Shown piece after piece: positions 46,410-55,373 of a DNA stretch of 64,000 nt. The translations under genes and the position numbers were made by a program. The stretch is from positions 1 through 64,000 of the forward strand of contig WHTJ01000011.1 of assembly GCA_009377795.1 (NCBI GenBank), written 5' to 3'. Position 1 is the first letter of the stretch. Each line of letters opens with the position of its first letter. A model generated the notes under the pieces. It made no database searches and was not told where the DNA came from. It saw only the letters and a list, made by a program, of their open reading frames with translations. The DNA comes from Propionibacteriales bacterium. Lineage in GTDB: Bacteria > Actinomycetota > Actinomycetes > Propionibacteriales > Nocardioidaceae.

Positions 46410-46550
46410 GGCGTGGAGAGTAGCCCGCTGACCTGCGGCTTTCACCGAAGGCGAGGCTCACCTCACGACGTCATCCCGACCCGGCGCGACCGCCGGCGGC
46501 GCATCCACACCGCGAGCCGTCACGGGGAGCCGGCCGGACGCGGCGTTCTG

Positions 46551-46586
46551 GGTAATTCGTGGTCGTGATCACGACCACGAATTACC
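46551..46586. repeat. Perfect 36-bp palindrome
   Basis: The half-site GGTAATTCGTGGTCGTGA (46551-46568) is followed directly by its exact reverse complement to 46586, with no spacer. It is AT-richer than its surroundings. It lies between the 3' end of lgt and the start of the VIT-type gene. It could be a terminator for lgt, an operator for a dimeric regulator, or a site for a DNA-binding or cleaving protein. The rest of the 292-bp gap shows no gene. Confidence 0.9.
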
Positions 46587-46701
46587 TGAGTCCGCCCGAC
46601 TCCCGCGCGATCTGCCCGAACGGGCCCTATGGTTGCGTCGTCCGCGCAGTGAGAACCGGCGGCCCGATCGCGCGTCGGCCGCCTCGGCCAGCTCAACCGG
46701 C

Positions 46702-47850
46702 TCAACCGGCTCCGGCCGGCTTCTCGGACGCGTCGGCCGACCCGGACTCGTCCGCGCTCTCCGAATCCGTGGGCTCCGGCTCATCCGCCCCCTCGGCTTC
46801 CGCCGTCTCCGAATCGGCGGCCTCCGGCTCCCCCGCCGTGTCGGCCGGCTCCGTCGCATCCGCGGTCGCCGGTTCGTCCTCCGCCTGGTCCGCGTCCGCG
46901 TCCGCGTCCTCCGCGTCCTCGGCCCGGTCCTCCGGCTCGGCGTCCGCCGCCTCGGCCGACACGCCCTCCTCAGGCTCCGTGGACTCCGCGTCCTCCGCGT
47001 GCTCCGCGTCCTCGGCCGGCTCGACGACCTCCTCGCGCCCCGGATGCCGCTTGCTCGATCGGATGAAGAACGCGAGCGCCGCGATGAACACGATGACCGA
47101 CGTCCAGACGTTCAGCCGCAGGCCGAACACGTTGTCCAGCGTCACGTTGTCGATCCGCATGGACTCGATCCAGCCACGGCCGACGGTGTACGCCATCACG
47201 TACAGCGCGAACGCCCGGCCGAACCCGAGCCGGAACCTGCGGTCCGCCCACAGCACCAGGCCGGCCACCCCGAGGGCCCACCCGAACTCGTAGAGGAACG
47301 TGGGATGGAACGTCTGGAACTGCTGGAACTCCTCGGGTACCTGAGTCCGGTGCTCCGGGTCGATCTCGAGCGCCCACGGGAGCGTCGTCGGCCTGCCGTA
47401 CAGCTCCTGGTTGAACCAGTTGCCCCAGCGCCCGACGGCCTGCGCGATCGCGATCCCCGGCGCCATGGCGTCCGCGAACGCCAGAAACCGTACGCCGCGC
47501 CTCCGGCAGGCGATGTACGCGCCCAGCGCACCGAGGGCGATGGCGCCCCAGATCCCGAGCCCGCCCCGCCAGATGTACAGCGCCTCGATCGGCCGGCCTC
47601 CGTCGCCGAAGTAGAGCTCGTAGTCGGTGATCACGTGGTAGAGGCGGGCGCCGACCAGACCGAACGGCACCGCCCACACCGCGACGTCGGCGACCGTGCC
47701 CGGACGGCCGCCGCGGGCGATCCACCTACGGTTGCCGAGCCAGACGGCGATGAGGACGCCGACGATGATGCACACCGCGTAGGCACGCAGCTCGAAGAAG
47801 CCGAGCTGCCAGGTGCCTTGGTCGGGACTGGGTATCGAAGCAGGAATCAT
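46702..47850 (-). CDS. lgt: Prolipoprotein diacylglyceryl transferase with long acidic tail
   Basis: 382 aa. Seven transmembrane helices span about 15-265, with the Lgt signature AQAVGRWGNWFNQELYGRPT near residue 140 and HPTFLYEFGWALG near 190. FGLVGARLYHVITDYELYF also matches the family. The enzyme transfers diacylglycerol from phosphatidylglycerol to the lipobox cysteine of prelipoproteins. Several lipoproteins in this window would be substrates. The last ~105 residues are a low-complexity Glu/Ala/Asp tail (AEDADADADQAEDEP-like), probably disordered and cytoplasmic. It is the last gene of trpCBA-sco-lgt, 69 bp after the SCO gene. Confidence 0.93.
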   Translation of the reverse strand: MIPASIPSPDQGTWQLGFFELRAYAVCIIVGVLIAVWLGNRRWIARGGRPGTVADVAVWAVPFGLVGARLYHVITDYELYFGDGGRPIEALYIWRGGLGIWGAIALGALGAYIACRRRGVRFLAFADAMAPGIAIAQAVGRWGNWFNQELYGRPTTLPWALEIDPEHRTQVPEEFQQFQTFHPTFLYEFGWALGVAGLVLWADRRFRLGFGRAFALYVMAYTVGRGWIESMRIDNVTLDNVFGLRLNVWTSVIVFIAALAFFIRSSKRHPGREEVVEPAEDAEHAEDAESTEPEEGVSAEAADAEPEDRAEDAEDADADADQAEDEPATADATEPADTAGEPEAADSETAEAEGADEPEPTDSESADESGSADASEKPAGAG

Positions 47851-47919
47851 CGCAGCAGAACCTACCGTGGCCGGCCAAGGAACGTCTCGCGCCCCGCCGA
47901 CCGGGGCCGATCGCGGGTC

Positions 47920-48573
47920 TCAGCCGCGCTTGGCCAGGGTCGAGATGTCGGCGACCAGATCGTCGACCGGTGTGCCCTCGGTCCACACCACCCGGGCCTT
48001 GTCCGAGGCGTCGACGCCGATCACCGGCGTGCTGTGGCCGACCTCGTAACCGCCGCTCGGCAGCCGCCGCTTCCCCTCGATGGCCACGCCCAGCGGCTTC
48101 GCGGCCCGCATGATCTCCGGCATCGGCCCGGTGAGCCCCTCGAACGCCGGGTCGAACCGGTCGAGGTACTCCCGGATGGTGGCCTCGTCGTCGCGCGCCG
48201 GGTCGGTCGTGATGAACAGGACGTCCACGCTCTCGGCGACGTCCGGGTCTACCCGGGTCATCGCCGACGCCAGATCCGCCATCACGAGGGTGCAGACATC
48301 CGGGCAGTTCGTGTAGCCGAAGAAGATCAGCGTGGCCGAGGCCGTCGTGTCGTCGACCAGGCTGTAGGACGATCCCGACGTATCGGTCAAAGCCACGTCT
48401 GGCAGTTGGTACGGGTCGGTGAGCCCGGCACCCCGGAACCCGTCGTCGTCGGACTGCATCTCGTGCACCGCGCCACCGGGATTGCCCGGGGCGTCCTCGT
48501 CCGTCCCGCTGCAGCCGACGCTCAGGACCAGCACGCACAGCAGGCCCAGTACGCCGCTCGAACGAACACCCAC
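47920..48573 (-). CDS. SCO1/SenC/PrrC-like copper chaperone lipoprotein
   Basis: 217 aa from GTG 48573, only 7 bp after trpA. The lipoprotein signal LLCVLVLSVGCSGT ends in lipobox SVGC. The thioredoxin-fold SCO motif is complete: FFGYTNCPDVCTLVMAD (CxxxC copper ligands) and the histidine in YEVGHSTPVIGV. It sits on the outer face of the membrane and delivers copper to the CuA centre of cytochrome oxidase, or acts in thiol/redox control. The position between trpA and lgt suggests co-transcription with trpCBA. Confidence 0.9.
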   Translation of the reverse strand: MGVRSSGVLGLLCVLVLSVGCSGTDEDAPGNPGGAVHEMQSDDDGFRGAGLTDPYQLPDVALTDTSGSSYSLVDDTTASATLIFFGYTNCPDVCTLVMADLASAMTRVDPDVAESVDVLFITTDPARDDEATIREYLDRFDPAFEGLTGPMPEIMRAAKPLGVAIEGKRRLPSGGYEVGHSTPVIGVDASDKARVVWTEGTPVDDLVADISTLAKRG

Positions 48574-48580
48574 GACAGTT

Positions 48581-49396
48581 CTAACCCGTCGGGGCGGCCG
48601 GGAGTTCCCGGCGCACGCCACCGGCCAGATCCTCGGCGAGCGCCTCCACCGCACGCACGCCCATGTCGGCGTCGGGCGCATCGAGCAGCCGCCGGACGAA
48701 CGCCGAGCCCACGATCACGGCATCGGCATAGCCCGCCACCTCGGCGGCCTGGGCGCCGTTCGACACACCCAGACCGAGGCCCACCGGCAGGTCGGTCGCC
48801 GCGCGTACCCGGCCGACCAGCGCGGCCGCCTGCCGGCTCGGCTGCGCGCGCGCACCGGTGACCCCCATGACCGACGCGGCGTAGAGGAACCCGCGGCACG
48901 CCCGGGCGGTCAGGGCGATCCGCCGGTCGGTAGAGGACGGCGAGACCAGGAAGATCCGGTCCAGCCCCTGCTCGTCGGACGCCGCGACCCATTCGGCTGC
49001 CTCGTCGGGGATGAGGTCGGGCGTGATGAGACCGGAGCCGCCGGCCGCCGCGAGATCCCGGGCGAACTCGTCGACGCCGTAGCGCTCGATCGGGTTCCAG
49101 TACGTCATCACCACCGTCGGCGCGAGCTCGGCGGCCGCCTCCACGGTGCGGAGCACGTCGTGCGTACGGAGGCCCCCGGCCAGGGCCCGCTCCGCGGCGG
49201 CCTGGATGGTGGGGCCGTCCATCACCGGGTCGCTGTACGGGAAGCCGACCTCGATCAGCTCGACGCCGCCGTCCACCATCGCGCGCAACGCGTCGATGCA
49301 GCCGGCGTACGACGGGAACCCGGCGGGCAGGTAACCCACCAGCAGCGCCCTCCCGTCCGCGCGCACCCGGGCGAAGGAGTCGCCGATCCTACTCAT
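48581..49396 (-). CDS. trpA: Tryptophan synthase alpha subunit
   Basis: 271 aa from ATG 49396 ([20 protein letters not shown]). The catalytic Glu is in [20 protein letters not shown], the catalytic Asp lies in the segment ending [11 protein letters not shown], and the phosphate-binding loop is in [20 protein letters not shown]. The first-loop tunnel residues [16 protein letters not shown] are also conserved. It cleaves indole-3-glycerol phosphate and channels indole to TrpB. It overlaps trpB by 8 bp. Confidence 0.96.
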   Translation of the reverse strand: MSRIGDSFARVRADGRALLVGYLPAGFPSYAGCIDALRAMVDGGVELIEVGFPYSDPVMDGPTIQAAAERALAGGLRTHDVLRTVEAAAELAPTVVMTYWNPIERYGVDEFARDLAAAGGSGLITPDLIPDEAAEWVAASDEQGLDRIFLVSPSSTDRRIALTARACRGFLYAASVMGVTGARAQPSRQAAALVGRVRAATDLPVGLGLGVSNGAQAAEVAGYADAVIVGSAFVRRLLDAPDADMGVRAVEALAEDLAGGVRRELPAAPTG

Positions 49397-50624
49397 GGTC
49401 GTCGCCCTCCTCACCGGCGAAGCCGAACCACGTCGCCGCGGTGTCCATGTCCTTGTCCCCCCGGCCGGAGAGGCACACCAGGATCACCGGGTCGGACATC
49501 GACGCGCTCAGCTCCTTGGCGAGGTCCAGCGCACCGGCAACGGCGTGTGCGGATTCGATCGCCGGGATGATGCCCTCGGTCCGCGAGAGCAGCGAGAACG
49601 CCGCCATCGCGTCCGCGTCGCTGACCGGCCGGTACCTCGCCCGTCCGGTCTCGGCGAGATACGCGTGCTCCGGCCCGACGCCCGGGTAGTCCAGCCCGGC
49701 CGATATCGAGTGCGATTCGATGGTCTGGCCGTCCTTGTCCTGCAGCAGGAACGACCGCGCGCCGTGCAGTACGCCGACGTCGCCCTGGGTGATCGTGGCG
49801 GCGTGGCGGCCGGTCTCGAACCCGTCCCCACCGGGCTCGAAACCCCACAGCTGGACGTCCCGGTCGGGCACGAACGCGGTGAACAGCCCGATCGCGTTGG
49901 AGCCGCCGCCGACGCACGCGCACGCCGCATCCGGCAGCCGGCCGAGAAGCTCGAGCGACTGCGCACGCGCCTCGTCGCCGATCCCACGACAGAAATCCCG
50001 AACCATGGCGGGGAAGGGATGCGCACCCGCGGCCGTGCCGAGCAGGTAGTGCGTGTGGTCGACGTTGGTCACCCAGTCGCGCAGCGCCTCGTTGATCGCG
50101 TCCTTGAGCGTGCGGCTGCCGGACTTGACCGGGATCACCTCGGCGCCGAGCATCCGCATCCGGACGACGTTGAGCGCCTGGCGCTGGGTGTCGATCTCGC
50201 CCATGTAGACGACACACTCGAGGTCGAGATAGGCGCACGCGGTCGCCGCGGCCACGCCGTGCTGTCCGGCGCCGGTCTCCGCGATCACCCGGGGCTTGCC
50301 CATGCTCTTGGTCAGCAGCGCCTGGCCGAGCACGTTGCGCACCTTGTGCGCGCCGGTGTGGTTGAGGTCCTCCCGCTTCAGCAGGATCCGGGCGCCGGCC
50401 ACGTCGGACAGCCGGGTCGCGTCGTAGAGCAGGCTGGGCGCACCGGCGTACTCCCGGAGCATCCGGTCGAGCTCACCGCGGAAGCCGTCGTCGGCCCGCG
50501 CGGACCGCCACGCCTCGGTGAGCTCGTCCAAGGGCGCGATCAGCGCCTCGGGGAGGAAGCGTCCGCCGAACCGGCCGAAGTGCCCGGTCGCGTCGGGTAA
50601 GGGCTCGGGCTCTGGTGTAGTCAC
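49389..50624 (-). CDS. trpB: Tryptophan synthase beta subunit
   Basis: 411 aa. The PLP lysine is in [20 protein letters not shown], the catalytic Glu in [10 protein letters not shown], and the phosphate-binding loop is [30 protein letters not shown] and [11 protein letters not shown] are standard blocks. It condenses indole with L-serine to L-tryptophan. It is the TrpB1 type that pairs with TrpA. It begins inside the trpC stop (GTGA-type 4-bp overlap) and overlaps trpA by 8 bp. Confidence 0.97.
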   Translation of the reverse strand: MTTPEPEPLPDATGHFGRFGGRFLPEALIAPLDELTEAWRSARADDGFRGELDRMLREYAGAPSLLYDATRLSDVAGARILLKREDLNHTGAHKVRNVLGQALLTKSMGKPRVIAETGAGQHGVAAATACAYLDLECVVYMGEIDTQRQALNVVRMRMLGAEVIPVKSGSRTLKDAINEALRDWVTNVDHTHYLLGTAAGAHPFPAMVRDFCRGIGDEARAQSLELLGRLPDAACACVGGGSNAIGLFTAFVPDRDVQLWGFEPGGDGFETGRHAATITQGDVGVLHGARSFLLQDKDGQTIESHSISAGLDYPGVGPEHAYLAETGRARYRPVSDADAMAAFSLLSRTEGIIPAIESAHAVAGALDLAKELSASMSDPVILVCLSGRGDKDMDTAATWFGFAGEEGDDHE

Positions 50625-51409
50625 GTGTCACCTCCTGCGGCGATCATGTCAGCCACCGCCTGCCGCGGGTTCCCGCCGGTCACCAGGGCCTCCCCGACGA
50701 GTACGACGTGCGCGCCCGCCTTCCGGTAAGCCGCGACGTCCTCGGGACCACCGATCCCGGACTCGGCCACGCTGATCACCTTCTCGGGTATCGACGGCGC
50801 GAGCCGGGCGAACACGCCGTCGTCGACCTCCAGCGTCTTCAGGTTCCGCGCGTTCACCCCCACCAGTCGCGCGCCCGCATCGAGCGCACGCGCCAGCTCC
50901 GCCTCGTCGTGGACCTCGACCAGCGAGGTCAGACCGAGCTCGGTGGCCTCCGCCAGCAGCCCGCCCAGGGTCTCCTGGTCCAGCGCGGCGACGATCAGCA
51001 ACACCATGTCGGCACCGGCGGCTCGCGCCTCCCACAGCTGGTACGAGGTCACGATGAAGTCCTTGCGGAGGACGGGCACGTCCACGGCGGCGCGCACGGT
51101 GACCAGATCGGCCATGCTGCCCGCGAACCGACGCTCCTCAGTCAGCACGCTGATCGCGGCCGCGCCCCCGGCGGCGTACTCGCGCGCCAGGGCCGCGGGG
51201 TCGGGAATGCGAGCGAGCGCGCCCTTGCTCGGGCTGGACCGCTTGATCTCGGCGATCACCGAGATCCCGGGCGCCCCGAACGCCGACATCGGGTCGCGGG
51301 CGGGGCGCGCGCCGGCCACGAGCTCCCGCAGCAAGTCCTGTGGGGTGTGTTGTTCGCGTCTCGCCAGGTCCTCGCGGACTCCGGCGACGATCTCATCGAG
51401 CACGGTCAT
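50621..51409 (-). CDS. trpC: Indole-3-glycerol phosphate synthase
   Basis: 262 aa. TIM barrel with the catalytic Lys in [11 protein letters not shown], Glu and Lys in [10 protein letters not shown] and [20 protein letters not shown], and the phosphate site in [14 protein letters not shown] and [13 protein letters not shown]. It closes the ring of CdRP to indole-3-glycerol phosphate. It heads the trpCBA run, 84 bp downstream of the DUF2752 gene. I see no leader peptide with Trp codons or an attenuator in that gap. Confidence 0.96.
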   Translation of the reverse strand: MTVLDEIVAGVREDLARREQHTPQDLLRELVAGARPARDPMSAFGAPGISVIAEIKRSSPSKGALARIPDPAALAREYAAGGAAAISVLTEERRFAGSMADLVTVRAAVDVPVLRKDFIVTSYQLWEARAAGADMVLLIVAALDQETLGGLLAEATELGLTSLVEVHDEAELARALDAGARLVGVNARNLKTLEVDDGVFARLAPSIPEKVISVAESGIGGPEDVAAYRKAGAHVVLVGEALVTGGNPRQAVADMIAAGGDT

Positions 51410-51493
51410 GGATGGGTCTCTCGGTCTCGGACACGGCGGTCATGGTTCCAGCTGCGGGCAATGGTCGGATCCGCCCGGCATGTCGATCACGGC

Positions 51494-51934
51494 CTACGGC
51501 GCCAGCCAGGACGCGAACTCGAGGTTCCGCACCACCGCGAACGCGAGCAGGCCGACCAGCCACGCCGCGAGCACGTTCGGCCGGAACATGCGGGATCGGA
51601 AGGGTTCGTCGCGCCATCGGGCCCAGACCCAGCGCAGCCATAGGAAGACCGCGACCGGAAGGACGGCCGCGACCACCACGACGTTGCTCGACAGGGCGGC
51701 GAGCACGTCGCCGTCGGTGAGGTGATGGACCGCACGCAGGCCGCCGTCGCCCGGATCGTAGGTGCCGGTCAGGGCGTGCCACGGACAATAGCCCCAGCTG
51801 CCCTCCTCATGCGGGTCGCGCACGTGCAGCAGGATCGTGGTGGCGGCGACGCCGAGTCCCCACCAGGCGGGCGCCGCCATCCGAGCCGGCCTGCTCCGTC
51901 CGACGCGGGTGTCGGAGAGCTGCACGGCGGTCAT
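51494..51934 (-). CDS. DUF2752 membrane protein
   Basis: 146 aa from ATG 51934 (MTAVQLSDTRVGRSRPARMA). Hydrophobic helices lie at about 22-38, 88-106 and 125-142. The DUF2752 block is CPWHALTGTYDPGDGGLRAV followed by HHLTDGDVLAALSSNVVVV. The usual family pattern has a second Cys (CPGCG); here that part reads YDPGDGG, so the Cys pair is incomplete. DUF2752 genes are commonly found beside trpC in actinobacteria; their function is unknown. The HGxxPAAW gene lies 17 bp upstream. Confidence 0.82.
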   Translation of the reverse strand: MTAVQLSDTRVGRSRPARMAAPAWWGLGVAATTILLHVRDPHEEGSWGYCPWHALTGTYDPGDGGLRAVHHLTDGDVLAALSSNVVVVAAVLPVAVFLWLRWVWARWRDEPFRSRMFRPNVLAAWLVGLLAFAVVRNLEFASWLAP

Positions 51935-51951
51935 GGCCACGGCTCCCCTAC

Positions 51952-52164
51952 CTAGGCATGACTGTCGTGTTCGGCGCCCATGCCCATGGCCGCCATCACC
52001 TTGCCCACGATCAAGGCCACGGGCAGCAGCACCATGCCCACGACGAACATCGGCCAGTTGATCGGGTCCAGGACCAGCGCCACACCGCCGACGCAGAATG
52101 CGAGAACCACCAGGATGCACACCGCCCATGCGGCGGGCGTCGAACCGTGGTTGTCGTGGGCCAT
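51952..52164 (-). CDS. HGxxPAAW family small membrane protein
   Basis: 70 aa. ATG at 52164 follows GGAG. The name-giving motif HGSTPAAW is at residues 6-13. Two transmembrane helices follow (VCILVVLAFCVGGVALVL; PMFVVGMVLLPVALIVG), then a His/Asp end (GMGAEHDSHA). The family is a constant companion of actinobacterial trp genes and has no proven role. It lies between the Trp-associated membrane protein gene and DUF2752. Confidence 0.85.
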   Translation of the reverse strand: MAHDNHGSTPAAWAVCILVVLAFCVGGVALVLDPINWPMFVVGMVLLPVALIVGKVMAAMGMGAEHDSHA

Positions 52165-52234
52165 GCGCTTGCCGCTCCTTCGTGATCGGGTGGATTGACC
52201 TGCTGAGGACATTCTGTCCTGCCTGGTCGGCAAC

Positions 52235-52699
52235 CTACAGTGTAGGGTCCTCGCCGCGGTCCAGGGCGCGCCACGGGTCGGACTCGTGGGACTCGTCCCG
52301 GGCGGACGGTGCGTCGTACCGCTGGCTCATCGACGGCCACCGATGACCGCGCGCGGCGGCCGGCACTCCGCCGCACACGGCGAGTACGCCGCCGGCGAGC
52401 ACCAGCACCCGCCATGCCGACCAGCCACCGTCCGCCACGGCCGCGACGTACACCGTCACGGCGCCCGCGACCGCGACCAGCAACCCGGCCAGCCTCCGGC
52501 CGACCGCGCGAGTTACCGCGACCACGGCGGAGCCCGCGAGCACCACCGCGCCGAGCGATCCGGCCAGCGAGCCGGAACCTTCGCCCGCGCCCGCCGCCGA
52601 CCCGAGCGGGTCGGTGTCCCAGGCCTCGCCGGCACCCCACACCACAAGGGCGCCGCCGAACAGCCCGGCCAGGACCGCCGCCCCGAACCGCCATCTCAC
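52235..52699 (-). CDS. Trp biosynthesis-associated membrane protein (TIGR02234)
   Basis: 154 aa from GTG 52699, which forms a GTGA overlap with the hisI stop. Four predicted helices ([75 protein letters not shown]) are followed by the diagnostic tail [13 protein letters not shown] with [14 protein letters not shown]. The family accompanies trp operons in Actinobacteria, with unknown function. In relatives trpE usually lies just upstream; here hisI abuts it directly. Confidence 0.87.
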   Translation of the reverse strand: MRWRFGAAVLAGLFGGALVVWGAGEAWDTDPLGSAAGAGEGSGSLAGSLGAVVLAGSAVVAVTRAVGRRLAGLLVAVAGAVTVYVAAVADGGWSAWRVLVLAGGVLAVCGGVPAAARGHRWPSMSQRYDAPSARDESHESDPWRALDRGEDPTL

Positions 52700-53085
52700 G
52701 CCGGGTCCCCCGAAGCTTCGGTCAGGGGGCCGCCGGCGTCGAAGCAGCTGCGGGCGCCGGTATGACACGCCGCGCCCTCCTGGTCGACCCGGACCAGCAA
52801 CGCGTCGCCGTCACAGTCGAGCCGGACCTCCCGAACCCACTGCCGGTGTCCGGAGGTCTGACCCTTCACCCAGTACTCCTGGCGGCTGCGGCTCCAGTAC
52901 GTCGCGCGCCCGGTCGTGAGCGTGCGGTGCAGCGCCTCGTCGTCCATCCAGCCCACCATCAGCACCTCCCCGGAGTCGTGCTGCTGCACGACCGCCACGA
53001 CCAGCCCGGAGGCGTCGCGTTTGAGCCGGTCGGCGATCGCCGGGTCGAGATCCGAGGTGGCGCGCGGTGTGGTCACGGCTGCCAT
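52696..53085 (-). CDS. hisI: Phosphoribosyl-AMP cyclohydrolase
   Basis: 129 aa. [20 protein letters not shown] and [20 protein letters not shown] are HisI signatures. Mg-binding Asp residues are in LDCDGDALL, and Zn-binding Cys residues in [12 protein letters not shown]. It opens the purine ring of PR-AMP, step three of histidine synthesis. It is detached from the main his run, lying divergent from the TIGR03085 gene with only 16 bp between the start codons, and is coupled to the Trp-associated gene by GTGA. HisE is not fused to it. Confidence 0.95.
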   Translation of the reverse strand: MAAVTTPRATSDLDPAIADRLKRDASGLVVAVVQQHDSGEVLMVGWMDDEALHRTLTTGRATYWSRSRQEYWVKGQTSGHRQWVREVRLDCDGDALLVRVDQEGAACHTGARSCFDAGGPLTEASGDPA

Positions 53086-53089
53086 TCTC

Positions 53090-53095
53090 TACGAT
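53090..53095 (+). promoter_or_regulatory. -10 element for leaderless TIGR03085 transcript
   Basis: TACGAT at exactly -12 to -7 relative to ATG 53102, in a 16-bp divergent gap with hisI. The -35 region must lie within the hisI coding sequence. Confidence 0.5.
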
Positions 53096-53101
53096 CGGGG
53101 A

Positions 53102-53740
53102 ATGGCACCTCTCTCCCGTCGGGAACGCGCGGACCTGTCCGACCTGATGGACTCCCTGGGCCCGGAGGCTCCGACCCTGTGCGGAACCTGGACGACGTAC
53201 GACCTGGCGGCCCACCTGGTGCTGCGGGAGCGGAGTCCGACCGCCGCGCCCGGCATCGTCCTCCCGCCGCTGGCCGCGCTCGCCGATCGCGGCATGGGAC
53301 GACTCAAGGCCGAGCACGACTACCCGCATCTGGTCGACCTGGTCCGGTCGGGCCCGCCGGTGTGGTCACCCATGCGGCTGGGAGAGGTCGACCGGATGTT
53401 CAACACGGTCGAGTTCTTCGTGCACCACGAGGACGTACGGCGGGCACAGCCGGGGTGGACGCCGAGGCGCCTCGAGCCGCGCGACGAGAACGCGCTCTGG
53501 GCGGCGCTGCGCCGGATGGGCAGGGTGCTGGCACGCCGCTCCACCGTGGGGATCGACCTCGTCCGAACCGATGACGAGGGACGGGTGACCGCGAAGCGCG
53601 GCGAGCCCACGCTGGTGGTCGAGGGCCGAGCCGGCGAGCTGGTGCTGTTCGCGTACGGGCGCACCGAGGTGGCCGACGTGGTGCGCGGCGGCGACGTACG
53701 GGCCGGCGAGCAGTTCGACGCCGGCCGGCTCGGTCTGTGA
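53102..53740 (+). CDS. TIGR03085 family protein (mycothiol-dependent maleylpyruvate isomerase fold)
   Basis: 212 aa. LSRRERADLSDLMDSLGPEA and PTLCGTWTTYDLAAHLVLRE match the DinB/MDMPI-like N-terminal helix bundle; the conserved His in AAHL and HHEDVRR could bind zinc. TIGR03085 proteins are actinobacterial and commonly flank hisI/trp genes, with unknown substrate. C-terminal SCP-like beta portion: EPTLVVEGRAGELVLFAYGR. It is convergent with hisF; the gap holds a dispersed three-arm repeat. Confidence 0.85.
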   Translation: MAPLSRRERADLSDLMDSLGPEAPTLCGTWTTYDLAAHLVLRERSPTAAPGIVLPPLAALADRGMGRLKAEHDYPHLVDLVRSGPPVWSPMRLGEVDRMFNTVEFFVHHEDVRRAQPGWTPRRLEPRDENALWAALRRMGRVLARRSTVGIDLVRTDDEGRVTAKRGEPTLVVEGRAGELVLFAYGRTEVADVVRGGDVRAGEQFDAGRLGL

Positions 53741-53750
53741 CCCGCGCAGC

Positions 53751-53832
53751 GTGGCGCGTTCTGGACGCGGCCCTACGTTACGTGGCGCGAAATGGTCGCC
53801 GAATCTCGAATTCCTCAGCCGAAACGCGCCAC
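53751..53832. repeat. Three-arm 82-bp dispersed element, copy B
   Basis: Arms: GTGGCGCGTTCTGG (53751-53764), GTGGCGCGAAATGG (53782-53795) and the inverted CCGAAACGCGCCAC (53819-53832). Start-to-start spacings are 31 and 37 bp. The copy at 63675-63756 has the same three arms and spacings in mirror orientation and the same total length. It lies between the convergent ends of the TIGR03085 gene and hisF. Confidence 0.8.
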
Positions 53833-53852
53833 GCCGAACAGGGGCACCGGCG

Positions 53853-54614
53853 TCAGCGCACCGGACGACCGGCGGCCCGCAGCGACTCCTTGACCTCACC
53901 GATCCGCAGGGTGCCGAAGTGGAACACGCTGGCCGCCAGCACTGCGTCGGCGCCCGCCTCGACGGCGGGCGGAAAATGCTCGGCCGCTCCGGCGCCCCCG
54001 CTGGCGATCACCGGGACCGTCACGGCCCGCCGGACCGCTCGGATCAGCTCGATATCGAAACCATGGCGAGTGCCGTCGGCGTCCATCGCGTTGAGCAGGA
54101 TCTCGCCGGCCCCCATCTCGGCGCCGCGCACGGCCCAGTTAACCGCGTCCAGTCCCGCGCTGGTCCGCCCGCCGTGCGTGGTTACCTCGAACCCGGACTC
54201 GGTTCCGGCCGCCCGGCGGGCGTCCACCGACAGCACGAGCACCTGGGACCCGAACCGGCGGGCGATCTCACCGATCACCTCCGGCCGGGCTATCGCCCCG
54301 GTGTTGATGGCGACCTTGTCGGCACCGGCCCGGAGCAGCCGATCCACGTCCTCCACCTCGCGGACCCCGCCGCCGACGGTGAGCGGGATGAAGACCTGTT
54401 CGGCGGTACGACGTACGACCTCAAGCGTGGTCGCCCGCCCTTCGGCCGACGCGGAGATGTCCAGGAACGTCAGCTCGTCGGCGCCCTCGCCGTCGTACCT
54501 CGCGGCGAGCTCCACCGGATCCCCCGCGTCGCGCAGGTCGGCGAAGTTCACCCCCTTCACCACCCGTCCGGCGTCGACATCGAGACACGGGATGACCCGC
54601 ACCGCGAGGGTCAT
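53853..54614 (-). CDS. hisF: Imidazole glycerol phosphate synthase, cyclase subunit
   Basis: 253 aa from ATG 54614, ATGA-overlapping the hisA stop. Catalytic Asp residues are in [18 protein letters not shown] and VLSVDARRA; phosphate-binding loops are [11 protein letters not shown] and [12 protein letters not shown]. It uses ammonia from HisH and PRFAR to form imidazole glycerol phosphate and AICAR. It is the last gene of the his operon here. Slightly short C-terminus, otherwise standard. Confidence 0.97.
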   Translation of the reverse strand: MTLAVRVIPCLDVDAGRVVKGVNFADLRDAGDPVELAARYDGEGADELTFLDISASAEGRATTLEVVRRTAEQVFIPLTVGGGVREVEDVDRLLRAGADKVAINTGAIARPEVIGEIARRFGSQVLVLSVDARRAAGTESGFEVTTHGGRTSAGLDAVNWAVRGAEMGAGEILLNAMDADGTRHGFDIELIRAVRRAVTVPVIASGGAGAAEHFPPAVEAGADAVLAASVFHFGTLRIGEVKESLRAAGRPVR

Positions 54615-55342
54615 GCGGTCTCCCGCACGACGGCCAGCGCCTCCTCGAGGGTGAAGTTGCCCTCGTAGAGCGCCGTGCCGATGATCGTGCCCTCGACCCC
54701 GATCGGCACCAGCTTCGCGAGCGCGCGGAGGTCGTCCAGCCGGGTGACCCCGCCGGACGCGACCACCGGCCGGTCGGTGTGGGCGCACACGTCCTGCAGG
54801 AGCGCGAGGTTCGGGCCCTGCAGCATGCCGTCCTTGTTCACGTCGGTGACGACGTAGCGCGCACAGCCCTCGGAGTTCAGCCGCTCCAGCACCTCGAACA
54901 GGTCGCCGCCCTCGCGGGTCCAGCCGCGTGCGGCCAGCGTGGTGCCGCGGACGTCGAGACCGACCGCGACCCGGTCACCGTGCTCCGCGATCGCCCGCGC
55001 GCACCACTGCGGGCTCTCCAGCGCGGCCGTGCCGATGTTCATCCGGCGGCAACCCGTGTCCAGCGCGGAGCGGAGCGACTCGTCGTCCCGGATCCCGCCG
55101 GACAGCTCGACCGCGACGTCGACCCGGCCGACGATCTCGCTCAGAAGGCGGCGGTTGTCACCACGGCCGAATGCCGCGTCCAGGTCGACCAGGTGGATCC
55201 ACTCGGCGCCGGCGCGTTGCCAGGCCAGCGCGGCCTCGACCGGGTCGCCGAACCGCTTCTCGGTCCCGGCCACCCCTTGGACGAGCTGTACGGCCTGGCC
55301 GTCCGCCACGTCGACGGCCGGCAGGAGCTCGAGTGCAGGCAT
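54611..55342 (-). CDS. priA: Phosphoribosyl isomerase A (HisA/TrpF bifunctional type)
   Basis: 243 aa from ATG 55342 ([20 protein letters not shown]); an ATG 18 bp upstream is possible. The catalytic Asp is in PAVDV and the second in [14 protein letters not shown]; phosphate loops are [12 protein letters not shown] and [24 protein letters not shown] and the [15 protein letters not shown] segment fit actinobacterial PriA, which isomerises both ProFAR (His) and PRA (Trp). No trpF is found among the trp genes, which supports the double role. A 154-bp gap with repeats separates it from hisH. Confidence 0.93.
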   Translation of the reverse strand: MPALELLPAVDVADGQAVQLVQGVAGTEKRFGDPVEAALAWQRAGAEWIHLVDLDAAFGRGDNRRLLSEIVGRVDVAVELSGGIRDDESLRSALDTGCRRMNIGTAALESPQWCARAIAEHGDRVAVGLDVRGTTLAARGWTREGGDLFEVLERLNSEGCARYVVTDVNKDGMLQGPNLALLQDVCAHTDRPVVASGGVTRLDDLRALAKLVPIGVEGTIIGTALYEGNFTLEEALAVVRETA

Positions 55343-55373
55343 ACCGCTCACCGTATCCATCCGGCAGACCCAC

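Noticed and set aside
51410-51493. Trp attenuator or leader peptide before trpC
   Set aside because: No short frame with neighbouring Trp codons and no terminator/antiterminator pair seen.
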